A stretch of 64,000 nt of DNA. Origin: an uncultured Streptomyces sp. (lineage in GTDB: Bacteria; Actinomycetota; Actinomycetes; Streptomycetales; Streptomycetaceae). Shown piece after piece: positions 51,801-57,522 of the stretch; position 1 is the stretch's first letter; each line of letters begins with the position of its first letter. Made by a program: the position numbers and the translations under genes. The stretch covers positions 164,061 through 228,060 of the forward strand of contig NZ_CANLBS010000013.1 in NCBI RefSeq assembly GCF_947488945.1. The letters run 5' to 3'. Under the pieces are notes generated by a model that worked only from the letters and a program-made list of their open reading frames with translations, searched no databases and was not told the origin of the DNA.

Positions 51801-54800
51801 ACGCGTGCGACACGGTCAGCCGCTTGACCCTCCGCCCCTCCGCCCGCAGCCGGACCTCCAGGGTCTCGACAGCGTCCGCGTCCCCCGACACCGTAAGAGA
51901 GTCGGGGCCGTTGACCGCCGCCAGACAGACACCCCCCGGCAGCTCCAGCTCACCCTCGGGCATCTCCACCGCCAGCATCGCCCCGCCTTCGGGCAACGCC
52001 TCCATCAACCGGCCACGCGCCGACACCAGGCGGCACGCGTCGTCCAGCGACAGGATCCCCGCCACGTGCGCGGCCGCCACCTCACCGACGGAGTGCCCGA
52101 CCAGGACGTCCGGGGTCACACCCCACGACTCGACCAGCCGGAACAGCGCCACCTGCAACGCGAACAGGGCCGGCTGCGTATAACCGGTCCGGTTCAGGGC
52201 GGCTTCGTCCCCGAACACCACGTCCCGCAGCGGGAGTTCGAGTGCGATACGGGCGCAGACCGCGTCGAACGCCTCCGCGAACACCGGGAACGCCTCGTAC
52301 AGCCCACGCCCCATCCCGGCCCGCTGGGACCCCTGCCCGGTGAACAGGAACGCGGTGCGGCCGGTCCGGGCGACGCCCCGGAGCAGGCCGGGCGCGTCCT
52401 CGCCGCGGGCGACCGCGTCGAGGGCCGCGACCAGGGAGGCGCGGTCGGGGGCGGTGAGGGCGGCCCGGTGATCGAGCGCGGTCCGGGTGGTGGCGAGCGT
52501 ACGGGCGACGGCGGCGACGGACAGCCCGGGCTCACTGTCCAGGTGGCCGCGGAGCCGCGTGGCCTGGGCGCGCAGGGCCCGGTCCCCCCGGGCGGAGAGC
52601 AGCACGGGCAGCGGCGGTGCGCCCGTCTCCGGTGCGGGCGCGGGCTCTGCCGGCTCGGGCGGTGCGGGGGCCTCTTCGATGATGGCGTGGGCGTTGGTGC
52701 CGCTGATCCCGAAGGACGACACACCGGCCCGCCGGGTGCGGTCGCCGCGCGGCCAGGGGGCGGGCTCGGTCAGCAGGCGGACGGAGCCCGAGGCCCAGTC
52801 GACGTAAGGGGACGGCGTGTCGGCGTGCAGGGTGCGGGGCAGTACGCCGTGCTGGAGCGCCTGGACCACCTTGATGACGCCGGCGACCCCGGCGGCGGCC
52901 TGGGTGTGGCCGATGTTCGACTTGACCGAGCCGAGCCGCAGCGGTTCCGCGCGGTCCTGGCCGTAGGCGACGAGCAGCGCCTGTGCCTCGATCGGGTCGC
53001 CGAGCCGGGTGCCGGTGCCGTGCGCCTCCACCGCGTCCACGTCGGCCGGCGCGAGACCGGCGGCGTCGAGGGCGGCCCGGATGACGCGCTGCTGGGCGGT
53101 GCCGTTGGGGGCGGTGAGGCCGTTGGACGCGCCGTCGGAGTTGACCGCCGAGCCGCTCATCACCGCCAGGACGCGCTGGCCGTCGGCGCGGGCGTCGGAC
53201 AGCCGCCGCAGGGCCAGCACGCCCACCCCCTCCGACCAGCCGGTACCGTCCGCGTCCGCACCGAACGCCTTGCACCGGCCGTCCGGGGAGAGCCCCTTCT
53301 GTCGGGCGAATTCGGCGATGACGCCGGGGGTGGCCATGGCGGTCACACCGCCGGCGAGCGCGGTCGAGCACTCCCCCGCGCGCAGCGACCGCGCCGCGAG
53401 GTGCAGGGCCACCAGGGACGACGAACAGGCGGTGTCGACGGTGAGGGCGGGGCCCTCGAAGCCGAAGGTGTAGGCGATCCGGCCGGACGCCACGCTGGCG
53501 GTGCCGCCGGTGAGCAGATAGCCCTCGGTGCCCTCGGACGGTTCGTGCATCCGGGGGCCGTAGTCCTGCGCCGTCGCGCCGATGAACACGCCGGTACGGC
53601 TGCCGCGCAGGGAGGCGGGGTCGACGCCGAGCCGTTCCACGGTCTCCCAGGCCACCTCCAGCAGCAGCCGCTGCTGGGGGTCCATCGCCAGGGCCTCGCG
53701 GGGCGAGACGGCGAAGAGTTCGGCGTCGAAGCCCGCGATGTCGTCGAGGAACCCGCCGCGGGCGGGCAGCCCGTCGGGGTACGCGGCGGGGTCGAGCCGC
53801 CACCCCCGGTCGGCGGGCAGCTCCGTCAGCACCTCGCGGCCCTCGGCGAGCACCTGCCACAGTGCTTCGGGGGTGTCGATCCCGCCGGGGAAGCGGCAGG
53901 CCATGGCGACGATCGCGATCGGCTCGTCGGCGGCGGCGGCTCCGTCCGGGGCCGCCTGCCGACCGCTGTCGCCGCTGACCTCGCTGTCGCCGCTGACCTC
54001 GCTGTCGTCGCCCGCGAGCGCGTCGCGCAGGTGGTGGGCGGCGGCGGCCGGGGTGGGCCGGTCGAACAGCAGGGTGGCGGGCAGCCGGAGGCCGGTGGCG
54101 GCGGCCAGCCGGTCCCGGAGCTCGACCAGGGTCAGCGAGGCGAAGCCGAGGTCCTTGAAGGTGTGGTCGGGGTCGACCGCGTCGCCCGAGGCGAACCCGC
54201 CGACGACGGCGGCGTGGGCGCGCACCAGGTCCAGGACGAGGGTGTGGCCGGCCTTCGGCGGCACCGCGCGCACCCGGCCGCGCAGCGAGGCGTCCGCCGG
54301 CGCGGGGGCGGTGGTGGGGGCGGCGCCGGTTCCGGGCCGCCAGTGGCGCTCGCGCTGGAAGGCGTAGGTGGGGAGGTCGACGGTCCCGGCGGGGTGCGGG
54401 GCGGGAAGCCGCACGGGGTGCCCGTGGGCGAGGAGTTCGGCGGCGGAGGCCAGCAGCCGGCCGCGGGTGCCGTCGTCCCGGCGCAGCGAGCCGACGGCGA
54501 CGGCGTCGGCGGTGTCGAGCGCGGCGAGGGTGTCGCGCACGGCGGGGACGAGGACGGGGTGCGGGGTGGCTTCGACGAGGAAGCGGTACCCCTCCGCGAC
54601 CAGGGTGCGGGTGGCGTCGGCGAACTCGACGGTGGAGCGCAGGTTCCGGTACCAGTAGGCGGCGTCCAGTCCGGCGGTGTCGGTCCATTGGCCGGTGACG
54701 GTGGACAGGAACGGGACGGTGCCGGTGCGCGGGGTGATGTCGGCGAGGACGGTGAGGAGTTCGTCGCGGATCAGCTCCACCTGTGCGGAGTGCGAGGCGT

Positions 54801-56943
54801 AGTCGACCGGTACGCGCTTCGCGCCGATGCCGCGTCCCGCGCAGGTCGCGGCGAACGCGTCCAGTGCCTCGGTCACGCCGGAGACGACCACCGAGGAGGG
54901 GCCGTTGACGGCCGCCACGGACAGGTCGGGTTCCGCCGCCAGCCACTGGCGGACCTGTGCGGCGGGGGCGGGGACGGAGAGCATCCCGCCGCCGCCCGCC
55001 AGCGCGCCGATGGCCCGGCTACGGAGCGCCACCACCTTCGCGGCGTCCTCCAGGGTCAGGCCGCCGGCGACGTGGGCGGCGGCGATCTCGCCCTGGGAGT
55101 GTCCGAGTACGGCGTCGGGGGTGACGCCCAGCGAGCGCCACACCTCGGCGAGGGCGACCATCACGGCGAACAGGGCGGGCTGGACCACGTCGACGCGGTC
55201 CAGGGTGGGGGCGCCGTCGGCGCCGCGCAGGACGTCGGTGAGCGAGTAGTCCACGTGCGGGGCGAGGGCCCGTTCGCAGGCGGCGATCGCGTCGGCGAAG
55301 ACCTCGTCGGTGTCGAGGAGCCCGGCGGCCATGGCCGGCCACTGCGAGCCCTGGCCGGAGAAGACGAGCGCCAGCCGGCCGGTGCGGGCGGTGCCTTCGG
55401 CGACGCCGGGGGCGGGTCGTCCGGCGGCGACCGCGTCCAGGGCGGTGAGCAGGGACGCGCGGTCCTCGGCGAGGATCACGGCCCGGTGGTCGAAGACGGT
55501 GCGGGTGGTCGCCAGCGTGTGGGCGACGGTGGCGGGGTCGGTGTCGGACGCGGCGACGGCGTCGCGCAGCCGAGTGGCCTGGGCGCGCAGCGCGGCCCCG
55601 GTGCGGCCGGACACCAGGACGGGCGCGGGGGCCGCCGCCGCATTCCCCGCGGCGGGCCGGGCTGCGGCCGGTTCCGGTTCCGAGGGGTGCGGGGCGGGGC
55701 CGAGCACGAGGTGGCAGTTGGTGCCGCCCATGCCGAAGGCGCTGACGCCGGCGAGGCCCGTCCCGGCGAGCGGTGCGGGTTCCGTCTGGACCCTCAGGTT
55801 GAGCCGGTCCAGCGGGATGTCGGGGTGCGGGGTGCGGAAGTTGAGGCTGGGTGGGACCAGACCCCGCTCGACGGTGAGGACCGCCTTCAGCAGACCGGCG
55901 ATGCCGGCGGCCCCTTCGAGGTGGCCGATGTTGGTCTTCACCGATCCGACGGGCAGGGGCGCGGTCCGTCGGGCGCCGAGTGCGGCACCGAGTGCGGCGG
56001 CTTCGGTGGGGTCGCCCAGCGGGGTGCCCGTGCCGTGGAGTTCGACGTATCCGACGGCGTCGGGGTGCACGCCCGCGCGGGCGTACGCGGCGCGCAGGAC
56101 GGCCTGCTGGGCGGCGGCGCTCGGGGCGGTGAGGCTCGCGCCGCCGCCGTCGTTGTTCACGGCTCCGCCGAGGATCACCGCGTGGACCCGGTCGCCGTCG
56201 GCGAGGGCCCGGGTGAGCGGCTTGAGCACGACGAGCCCGCCGCCCTCGCCGCGTACGAAGCCGTTGGCGCGGGCGTCGAAGGTGAAGCAGCGGCCGTCCG
56301 GGGAGAGGCCGCCGAACCGCAGGGCGCCGACGGTACTGTCCGGGGCGAGGACGAGGTTCACCCCGCCGGCGAGGGCGAGGTCCGACTCGCCGCGTCGCAG
56401 GCTCTCGCAGGCCAGGTGCACCGAGACCAGGGAGGAGGACTGTCCTGCGTCCACGGCGAGGCTGGGGCCGCGCAGGCCGAGGGCGTAGGAGATCCGGTTG
56501 GCGATGATGCCGCGCTGCAGGCCGGCCATGGTGTGCCGGTCGATCGCCTGGTCGCCGTCGCGGTGCAGCAGGGTGGCGTAGTCGTCGCCGATGGCGCCGA
56601 CGAAGACTCCGGTGCGGGTGGAGCGGACGTCTCCCGGCACGACGCGAGCCTCTTCCAGCGCCTCCCAGGCGAGTTCGAGCGCCAGACGCTGCTGGGGGTC
56701 CATGGCCGCGGCCTCGCGCGGGGAGATCCCGAAGAACGCGGCGTCGAAGTCGGCGACCCCGGTGAGGAACCCGCCCCGGCGGGCCCCCGGTACGGAGGGC
56801 CGGTCCGCCGGGGCGTCGGTGGTGGCGTCGGTGCCCGTGGACAGCAGTTCCCAGAACTCCGCGGGGCCGCTCGCGCCGGGGAGCCGGCAGGAATACCCGA
56901 TGATCGCGACGGCTTCGGTGTCACCGGTGTGCGCTTCCGACAT
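39577..56943 (-). CDS. Modular type I PKS with loading module and modules 1-3 (PKS A)
   Basis: This 5788-aa subunit starts the polyketide. Domain order is KSQ-AT-ACP (loading), KS-AT-DH-KR-ACP (module 1), KS-AT-KR-ACP (module 2), KS-AT-KR-ACP (module 3) and a C-terminal docking domain. The loading AT has the methylmalonyl motif YASH (residues 715-718); the three extender ATs have the malonyl motif HAFH (residues 1713, 3435 and 4944 onward). It begins MSEAHTGDTEAVAIIG with no N-terminal coiled-coil docking segment, as expected for the first subunit of an assembly line. The docking domain at the other end passes the chain to the next subunit, most simply PKS B, which starts 55 bp downstream. 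The ATG is supported by a GAGG Shine-Dalgarno and a preceding promoter region. The product would be a propionyl-started tetraketide with one alkene and two hydroxyls. Confidence 0.97.
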   Translation of the reverse strand: MSEAHTGDTEAVAIIGYSCRLPGASGPAEFWELLSTGTDATTDAPADRPSVPGARRGGFLTGVADFDAAFFGISPREAAAMDPQQRLALELAWEALEEARVVPGDVRSTRTGVFVGAIGDDYATLLHRDGDQAIDRHTMAGLQRGIIANRISYALGLRGPSLAVDAGQSSSLVSVHLACESLRRGESDLALAGGVNLVLAPDSTVGALRFGGLSPDGRCFTFDARANGFVRGEGGGLVVLKPLTRALADGDRVHAVILGGAVNNDGGGASLTAPSAAAQQAVLRAAYARAGVHPDAVGYVELHGTGTPLGDPTEAAALGAALGARRTAPLPVGSVKTNIGHLEGAAGIAGLLKAVLTVERGLVPPSLNFRTPHPDIPLDRLNLRVQTEPAPLAGTGLAGVSAFGMGGTNCHLVLGPAPHPSEPEPAAARPAAGNAAAAPAPVLVSGRTGAALRAQATRLRDAVAASDTDPATVAHTLATTRTVFDHRAVILAEDRASLLTALDAVAAGRPAPGVAEGTARTGRLALVFSGQGSQWPAMAAGLLDTDEVFADAIAACERALAPHVDYSLTDVLRGADGAPTLDRVDVVQPALFAVMVALAEVWRSLGVTPDAVLGHSQGEIAAAHVAGGLTLEDAAKVVALRSRAIGALAGGGGMLSVPAPAAQVRQWLAAEPDLSVAAVNGPSSVVVSGVTEALDAFAATCAGRGIGAKRVPVDYASHSAQVELIRDELLTVLADITPRTGTVPFLSTVTGQWTDTAGLDAAYWYRNLRSTVEFADATRTLVAEGYRFLVEATPHPVLVPAVRDTLAALDTADAVAVGSLRRDDGTRGRLLASAAELLAHGHPVRLPAPHPAGTVDLPTYAFQRERHWRPGTGAAPTTAPAPADASLRGRVRAVPPKAGHTLVLDLVRAHAAVVGGFASGDAVDPDHTFKDLGFASLTLVELRDRLAAATGLRLPATLLFDRPTPAAAAHHLRDALAGDDSEVSGDSEVSGDSGRQAAPDGAAAADEPIAIVAMACRFPGGIDTPEALWQVLAEGREVLTELPADRGWRLDPAAYPDGLPARGGFLDDIAGFDAELFAVSPREALAMDPQQRLLLEVAWETVERLGVDPASLRGSRTGVFIGATAQDYGPRMHEPSEGTEGYLLTGGTASVASGRIAYTFGFEGPALTVDTACSSSLVALHLAARSLRAGECSTALAGGVTAMATPGVIAEFARQKGLSPDGRCKAFGADADGTGWSEGVGVLALRRLSDARADGQRVLAVMSGSAVNSDGASNGLTAPNGTAQQRVIRAALDAAGLAPADVDAVEAHGTGTRLGDPIEAQALLVAYGQDRAEPLRLGSVKSNIGHTQAAAGVAGVIKVVQALQHGVLPRTLHADTPSPYVDWASGSVRLLTEPAPWPRGDRTRRAGVSSFGISGTNAHAIIEEAPAPPEPAEPAPAPETGAPPLPVLLSARGDRALRAQATRLRGHLDSEPGLSVAAVARTLATTRTALDHRAALTAPDRASLVAALDAVARGEDAPGLLRGVARTGRTAFLFTGQGSQRAGMGRGLYEAFPVFAEAFDAVCARIALELPLRDVVFGDEAALNRTGYTQPALFALQVALFRLVESWGVTPDVLVGHSVGEVAAAHVAGILSLDDACRLVSARGRLMEALPEGGAMLAVEMPEGELELPGGVCLAAVNGPDSLTVSGDADAVETLEVRLRAEGRRVKRLTVSHAFHSHLMEPMLAEFAGVAESLTYRTAAVPLVPTASGDPATAAYWVGQVRAPVRFADALTALPAVRTFLELGPDGVLSALVPQTVTDALAVPALRARQDEADTVTAALAALWTRGGGPDWNAVAGPGPAAHVELPGYPFQHTRYWPAADAVSPAPLAAAGLGAADHSLLGAVVPVAGDDRTVLTGRISPATHPWLADHVVHGRVVLPGTALVDLALHAGGHVGLPALAELTLRAPLVLPGDGGTQLQVGVVGPQVEVRSRPDGDAGAAWTVHAAGLLTAATPADAPAPPTAWPPVGPSVPAAYDALAAAGLAYGPAFRGLRAVWRDGDSVHAEVELDGSPQAAVFDAALHALGAAGLIRDDALLLPFAWSGVTLHATGAQALRVRLTRRGPDEYAVHLADPAGAPVLTATSLAFRPVTADALRDARAGVLYGVDWSPVPAADAAGPSAVPALPDAEHGSRPASLAAMPVGTTALLDTLDAAGAGLAVHPDLAALAALPGPAPDTVVACLGVCAGPAAVTGDEAVRRTHDTVLAALDLVQAWLADARFAASRLVVVTRGAVAAAEGDGHHLDPAAAAVHGLLRSAQTEHPDRFALVDLDGDARATDLRALLALTATEPQLAIRGGAPLAPRAVRLPVPAGAPWGPADTVLITGGTGALGVHVARHLAGAHGVRHLVLLSRRGPEAPGARALVEELAAVGTTVTVVAGDCADRAVLDAVLDAHPVTSVVHTAGIVDDGLLTSLTPERAAAVLRPKADAAALLDEATRDRDLTSFVLFSSVAAAFGTAGQAAYAAANAFLDTLAAHRRSQGLPAVSVAWGLWDGAEGMAASLRAADRHRFAALGGALTPGQGVALLDAATASERAHVLAVAAEPAPREPASPLLRHLVRRDLRRAAGPGPATDATALAALPPAERDRAVGTLVRTAVGAVLGHPPSARVEETRTFRELGFDSLTGVELRNRLAAATGLRLPATLVFSHPSPAELAAHLRAELGGSGQPQQPPPTTTPATDEPLAIVAMSCRYPGGVDSPEELWRMVREGRDGISAFPTDRGWDLGRLHDPDPERPGTTYARHGGFLHDAADFDAGLFGVSPREALAMDPQQRLLLELSWEAFERAGIDPATLRGTDTGVFAGVMYHDYATAADAPAEVEGYRATGSAGSVVSGRVAYTFGFEGPAVTVDTACSSSLVALHWAARSIRAGECSMAVVGGVTVMATPGVFVDFSKQRGLAPDGRCKSFAASADGTGWSEGAGVLVVERLSDARARGHHVLAVVRGSAVNQDGASNGLTAPNGRSQERVIRSALADAGLAPSDVDAVEAHGTGTSLGDPIEAQALLATYGHDREQPLWLGSFKSNVGHTQAAAGVAGVIKMVQAMRHGVLPRTLHVDAPSPHVDWSSGAVALLTEERPWPAAGRPRRAAVSSFGISGTNAHTVLEEAPPQPSPTRDDRPEPTDRPEPADRPAAVVPWIVSAASPQALRAQAARLRAAVGGLHPADVGLSLATRRAALEHRAAVVGADRAELLHGLDELARGEGTHPSASATASRTAFLFTGQGAQRAGMGQGLYEAYPVFAEAFDAVCARTELELPLRKVVFGEDGAALNRTGYTQPALFALQVALFRLLESWGVVPDHLVGHSIGELAAAHVAGILSLDDACALVSARARLMEALPEGGAMLAVEAAEGDLVLPEGVCLAAVNGPDSLTVSGDAEAISGLESRLRAEGRRVKRLTVSHAFHSHLMEPMLAEFTRVAESLTYHAPSLRLVPTAPGDPATAGYWVGQIREPVRFADAVAALPDVRAYLELGPDAVLSALVGRIAEDVVTLPLLRPGQDEPGTAVRAVSALHVHGGTVAWARFFDRLGGRPVALPTYAFQRERYWLAAQNPGSGRQEARDPAEARFWSAVARRDLDGLAGTLGLPGEPGGTARDGLAELMPYLTTWRDRRREESAADAWCYRAAWQPVAPPPAVLDGTWLLVRPGEAGDSPATGVADALRRGGATVVELTDAGEDRTVLAERLRAFDGVRAVVSLLGLDERPVRPGAALDRGLAATLALTQALADSDLDAPLWCLTRGAVTVGRSDAPASPTQARIWGFGRVAALEHPHGWGGLVDLPAHLDARAGDRLVAVLAAHGPAPEDQVAVRADGVHARRLVPAGPLPAAVAPAVRPGGTVLITGGTGALGAQVAGALARQCGGTVRLLLAGRRGPDAPGAADLAADLTAAGTPTTVVACDAADRDALAALLAGIPPEHPLTAVVHAAGLVDDGVVGALTPDRFEQVLRAKTLAADLLDELTRDLTLDSFVLFSSFTGAVGTAGQANYAAANAHLDALAARRRSDGLPAVSIGWGPWAEAGMAGDEALVHRLRRAGLAPLPVGPATHALLRLLRTAGDEAAPVVADLDRARFAAAFTAVRPSPLLTALAPALASGRAATAPGGVTEFAGRLAAAGEGEARRLVEELVRTRAAAVLGHGTPDAIHRDKAFRDLGFDSLTAVELRNALRTATGLRLPAGLVFDHPTPAALAARLRAELTGATGADAPAVPPDTAATASEDPIAIVATSCRFPGASTPEQFWDLLARGVDAVGDLPADRGWDLTDAPAFARRGAFLPDAAGFDAGLFSISPREALAMDPQQRLLLEGSWELFERAGLAPMALRGQRIGVFAGTNGQDYARLIPATGSGLEGQIATGSAASVLSGRVSYAFGLEGPAVTVDTACSASLVALHLAAQSLRAGECSMAVAGGVTVMAGPTAFIEFGHQRGLAADGRCKPFAAAADGTGWGEGVGLVLLERLSDARRNGHRVLALVRGSAVNQDGASNGLTAPNGPSQQRVIRAALASAGLRPADVDAVEAHGTGTSLGDPIEAEALLATYGQDREEPLWLGSVKSNIGHTQAAAGIAGVIKMVESMLHAELPRTLHVDAPTPGVDWDSGAVRLLTAHTPWPDRPDRPRRAAVSAFGISGTNAHVVLEQAQEPPQAAAPPPSAPLPWAFSARSAAALRARAGRLRTLALTPGTDPAAVGRTLARTSQGPEHRAVVTADSPEGYAAGLAALAAGEPAPHVARGEAGSGGLAFLFTGQGAQRAGMGRGLYETYPVFADAFDAVCARLDLDRPLREVVHGDAAALDRTAYTQPALFALQVALVRLLQSWGVVPDHLVGHSIGELAAAHAAGVLSLDDACTLVAARGRLMEALPEGGAMLAVEAAEEELRLPDGVDLAAVNGPASLTVSGDADAIAALEDRLRTEGRKVKRLTVSHAFHSHLMEPMLAAFAEVAESLTYHPPTVPVLPTAPGAIDTPGYWVRQIREPVRFADAVDRLPEGTRGLELGPDGVLSVQVPGTVPVLRRDRPEAATLLAAVAHHWTRGTDADLTAHFPPGPPATLPPYPFQHTRYWPDTAPTAPTDAAFWAAVSTGDPAALADTLGVPGDATLADLLPALAARRHRTDTGPLHYTVTWQPLPDPAGPLTGTWLLVTPPEGADDGLTESVRTALHHAGATTRTLPGGIDRAALAARIRTAAQDADPAGVLALPGTGPRCTAATATLTQAVEDAGTTAPLWCATRGAVATGADDPAPDPDQAAVWGLGRVAALELPTVWGGLVDLPPVFDATIGARLAGLLAHPAGEDQTAVRATGVLGRRLARRPLHAPAGPAPEWTPTGTVLITGGTGALGSHLARGLAHRGAPHLLLVGRRGQDAPGAPELAAELTALGSRVTLAACDVADRAALTALLDRLPQNQPLTAVVHAAGIADDAVIGSLTPDRIATALHAKTLGAHHLDQLTTGLDLDAFVLFTSFAGVVGNPGQAAYAAANAWLDALADRRRARGATATAAAWGPWAGTGMGAAAAVAEQQHRTGITPLTPEHAVRTLLAAVARQETALCVADVDWARFGPTVDAGRGGRLLALLPEAARPADTAPDDEGPGLAERLAAAPGPEQEQILLDLVVARTAVALGHPTPAAIDPDRPFRDLGTTSLTAVELRNLLNSATGRTLPATLVFDHPTPAALAAHLRSLLVPTGAAGTDRPGRGSAAVAELEKLEAALAETPPDGDEADTLRTRLRRLADRLDRADPGPLVAAAAPDPEPTDDLAAASADDLFDLIHREFGTS
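39831..44215 (-). other. PKS A module 3: KS-AT(malonyl)-KR-ACP
   Basis: KS3 (about 44215-42960) has TACSAS and NIGHTQ. AT3 (about 42665-41710) has GHSIG and HAFH (42103-42114). There is no DH. The KR (about 40920-40230) has GGTGALG, ADD in the LDD position, FTSFAG and AYAAANA, so it is predicted active and probably B-type. The ACP near 39980 reads LGTTSL, keeping the serine but with Thr where Asp is usual. The expected output is a hydroxyl. Confidence 0.91.
44240..48800 (-). other. PKS A module 2: KS-AT(malonyl)-KR-ACP
   Basis: KS2 (about 48795-47530) has TACSSS and NVGHTQ, a minor variant of NIGH. AT2 (about 47205-46230) has GHSIG and HAFH (46630-46641). There is no DH; a short linker beginning ARFWSAVARRD leads into the KR (about 45355-44700), which has GGTGALG, VDD, FSS and NYAAANA. 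The ACP near 44395 has LGFDSL. The expected output is a hydroxyl of the B-type (D) configuration on an unbranched unit. Confidence 0.92.
48830..53930 (-). other. PKS A module 1: KS-AT(malonyl)-DH-KR-ACP
   Basis: KS1 (about 53925-52670) has TACSSS with Cys1173, HGTGT and NIGHTQ. AT1 (about 52365-51380) has GHSVG and HAFH (51796-51807), predicting malonyl-CoA. The DH (about 51325-50540) keeps both catalytic motifs, the HxxxGxxxxP pattern in DHVVHGRVVLPG and Asp in FDAALH. The KR (about 49880-49260) has GGTGALG, VDD in place of LDD, Ser in FSSVAAAFG and Tyr in AYAAANA, so it should be active and B-type. The ACP near 48965 has LGFDSL. The expected output is an alkene. The AT1 DNA is almost identical to that of AT5 in PKS B. 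Confidence 0.93.
52033..52357. repeat. AT1 segment nearly identical to AT5 (31506-31830)
   Basis: These 325 bases in AT1 of PKS A match 31506-31830 in AT5 of PKS B with only about three differences found by eye. Identity at synonymous sites between two genes points to recent gene conversion or domain duplication. Confidence 0.85.
53969..54004. repeat. Tandem 18-nt repeat in an interdomain linker
   Basis: Two perfect copies of an 18-nt unit encode SEVSGD-SEVSGD in the linker between the loading ACP and KS1 of PKS A. A third partial copy follows on the protein side. Linkers tolerate length change, so this is probably replication slippage without functional meaning. Confidence 0.75.
54005..56943 (-). 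other. PKS A loading module: KSQ-AT(methylmalonyl)-ACP
   Basis: The ketosynthase (about 56915-55700) has Gln168 in place of the active cysteine (VDAGQSSSL), while HGTGT and NIGH histidines are kept. Such KSQ domains decarboxylate a malonyl-type unit on the ACP to make the starter. The AT (about 55390-54420) has GHSQG and YASH (54790-54801), so methylmalonyl-CoA is loaded and becomes propionyl. The ACP (about 54300-54010) keeps the phosphopantetheine serine (Ser936), but the usual DSL is ASL. After the ACP, a linker holds a tandem 18-nt repeat encoding SEVSGD twice (53969-54004). Confidence 0.93.
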
Positions 56944-57431
56944 GGCTGCCTCTGAATCACTCGAAATCGCGGGTCCCTCGGAACCCGAATCCCTGCCGAT
57001 GACGTGCGCCGGTGACGATGGGTCGACCGCGTGGTGCGGGGTGCTCCTCCGGCTCGTGCGTCCGGATCAATCCGGACAGTAGCCAGGGCCCGGCAGGGGG
57101 CCAACCCCTAACCTCCGGGCCCCGCCACCCCCTACCGGGGAATTCCGGGCCGGTGGGAAAACACGGGGTCACGGGCGTGCCCGTGCGGGACGGGGCGGTG
57201 CGGCGGCACGGGGCGGCGACGGGCGGGAACCGCGGGCGGTGGCCGGTTCCGGCGGACCGTCCGCCCGACGGAGAGTGACGGCCGCCGGGTCGGAAGCCGG
57301 GGCGCGGGGATCACGGCGGGCATGGCGGGAGTGTGGGGCCGACACGGCGGGGCGGGCACGGCGGGCCGGTGGACCGGCGCGGCGCGGCAGGCCCGGTGGC
57401 ACGGTGGCGGTTGCGGTGGACCGGGGACGCG
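56944..57431 (-). promoter_or_regulatory. Promoter region of PKS A with paired TAGGGG boxes and an 8-bp palindrome
   Basis: This 488-bp stretch between the hairpin and the PKS A start has no supportable gene. On the minus strand it holds GTAGGGGG (57128-57135) and GTTAGGGG (57105-57112), with T residues 24 bp apart and in the same order as the boxes upstream of the carboxylase. Closer to the gene is the dyad GTCCGGAT-CA-ATCCGGAC (57060-57077). The ATG has a GAGG Shine-Dalgarno (56949-56952) at 5 nt. The rest (about 57140-57431) is GC-rich with no feature I can support. No clear -10/-35 pair was seen. Confidence 0.55.
57060..57077. promoter_or_regulatory. 8-bp inverted repeat, candidate operator of PKS A
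   Basis: GTCCGGAT and ATCCGGAC are perfect inverted arms around a 2-nt centre, 117 bp upstream of the PKS A start codon. The symmetry suggests a dimeric regulator or a short hairpin. No regulator gene is in the window to pair it with. Confidence 0.45.
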
Positions 57432-57465
57432 GACGGGGCGTGCCGCGGGTGCGGCACGCCCCGTC
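57432..57465 (-). terminator. Perfect 15-bp-stem hairpin after the ABC permease
   Basis: The arms 57432-57446 and 57451-57465 are perfectly complementary over 15 bp, with a 4-nt GGGT loop. The hairpin begins 57 bp after the permease stop. No run of T follows on the minus strand, which is common for actinomycete terminators. It would separate the carboxylase/ABC transcripts from the PKS A promoter. Confidence 0.75.
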
Positions 57466-57522
57466 ATGGGTGCGGGCACTGGGGACGTACGGGCCGGGCT
57501 TCACCGGGCCGGACCCGACGGT

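Noticed and set aside
52181..52183. Possible TTA (bldA-dependent) codon in AT1
   Set aside because: The TAA on the plus strand is out of register; the codons there read Gly-Tyr. A similar string near 61516 in the carboxylase is also out of frame. I checked only the cases I noticed.
56437..56445. Sequencing error explaining the missing cysteine in the first KS
   Set aside because: The Gln codon sits in an intact QSSS context typical of KSQ loading domains, and the AT and ACP arrangement fits a loading module.
57012..57278. Short plus-strand open frame in the PKS A promoter region
   Set aside because: It has no recognisable domain or clear ribosome site and lies across the TAGGGG boxes and the palindrome; a regulatory region is the better reading.
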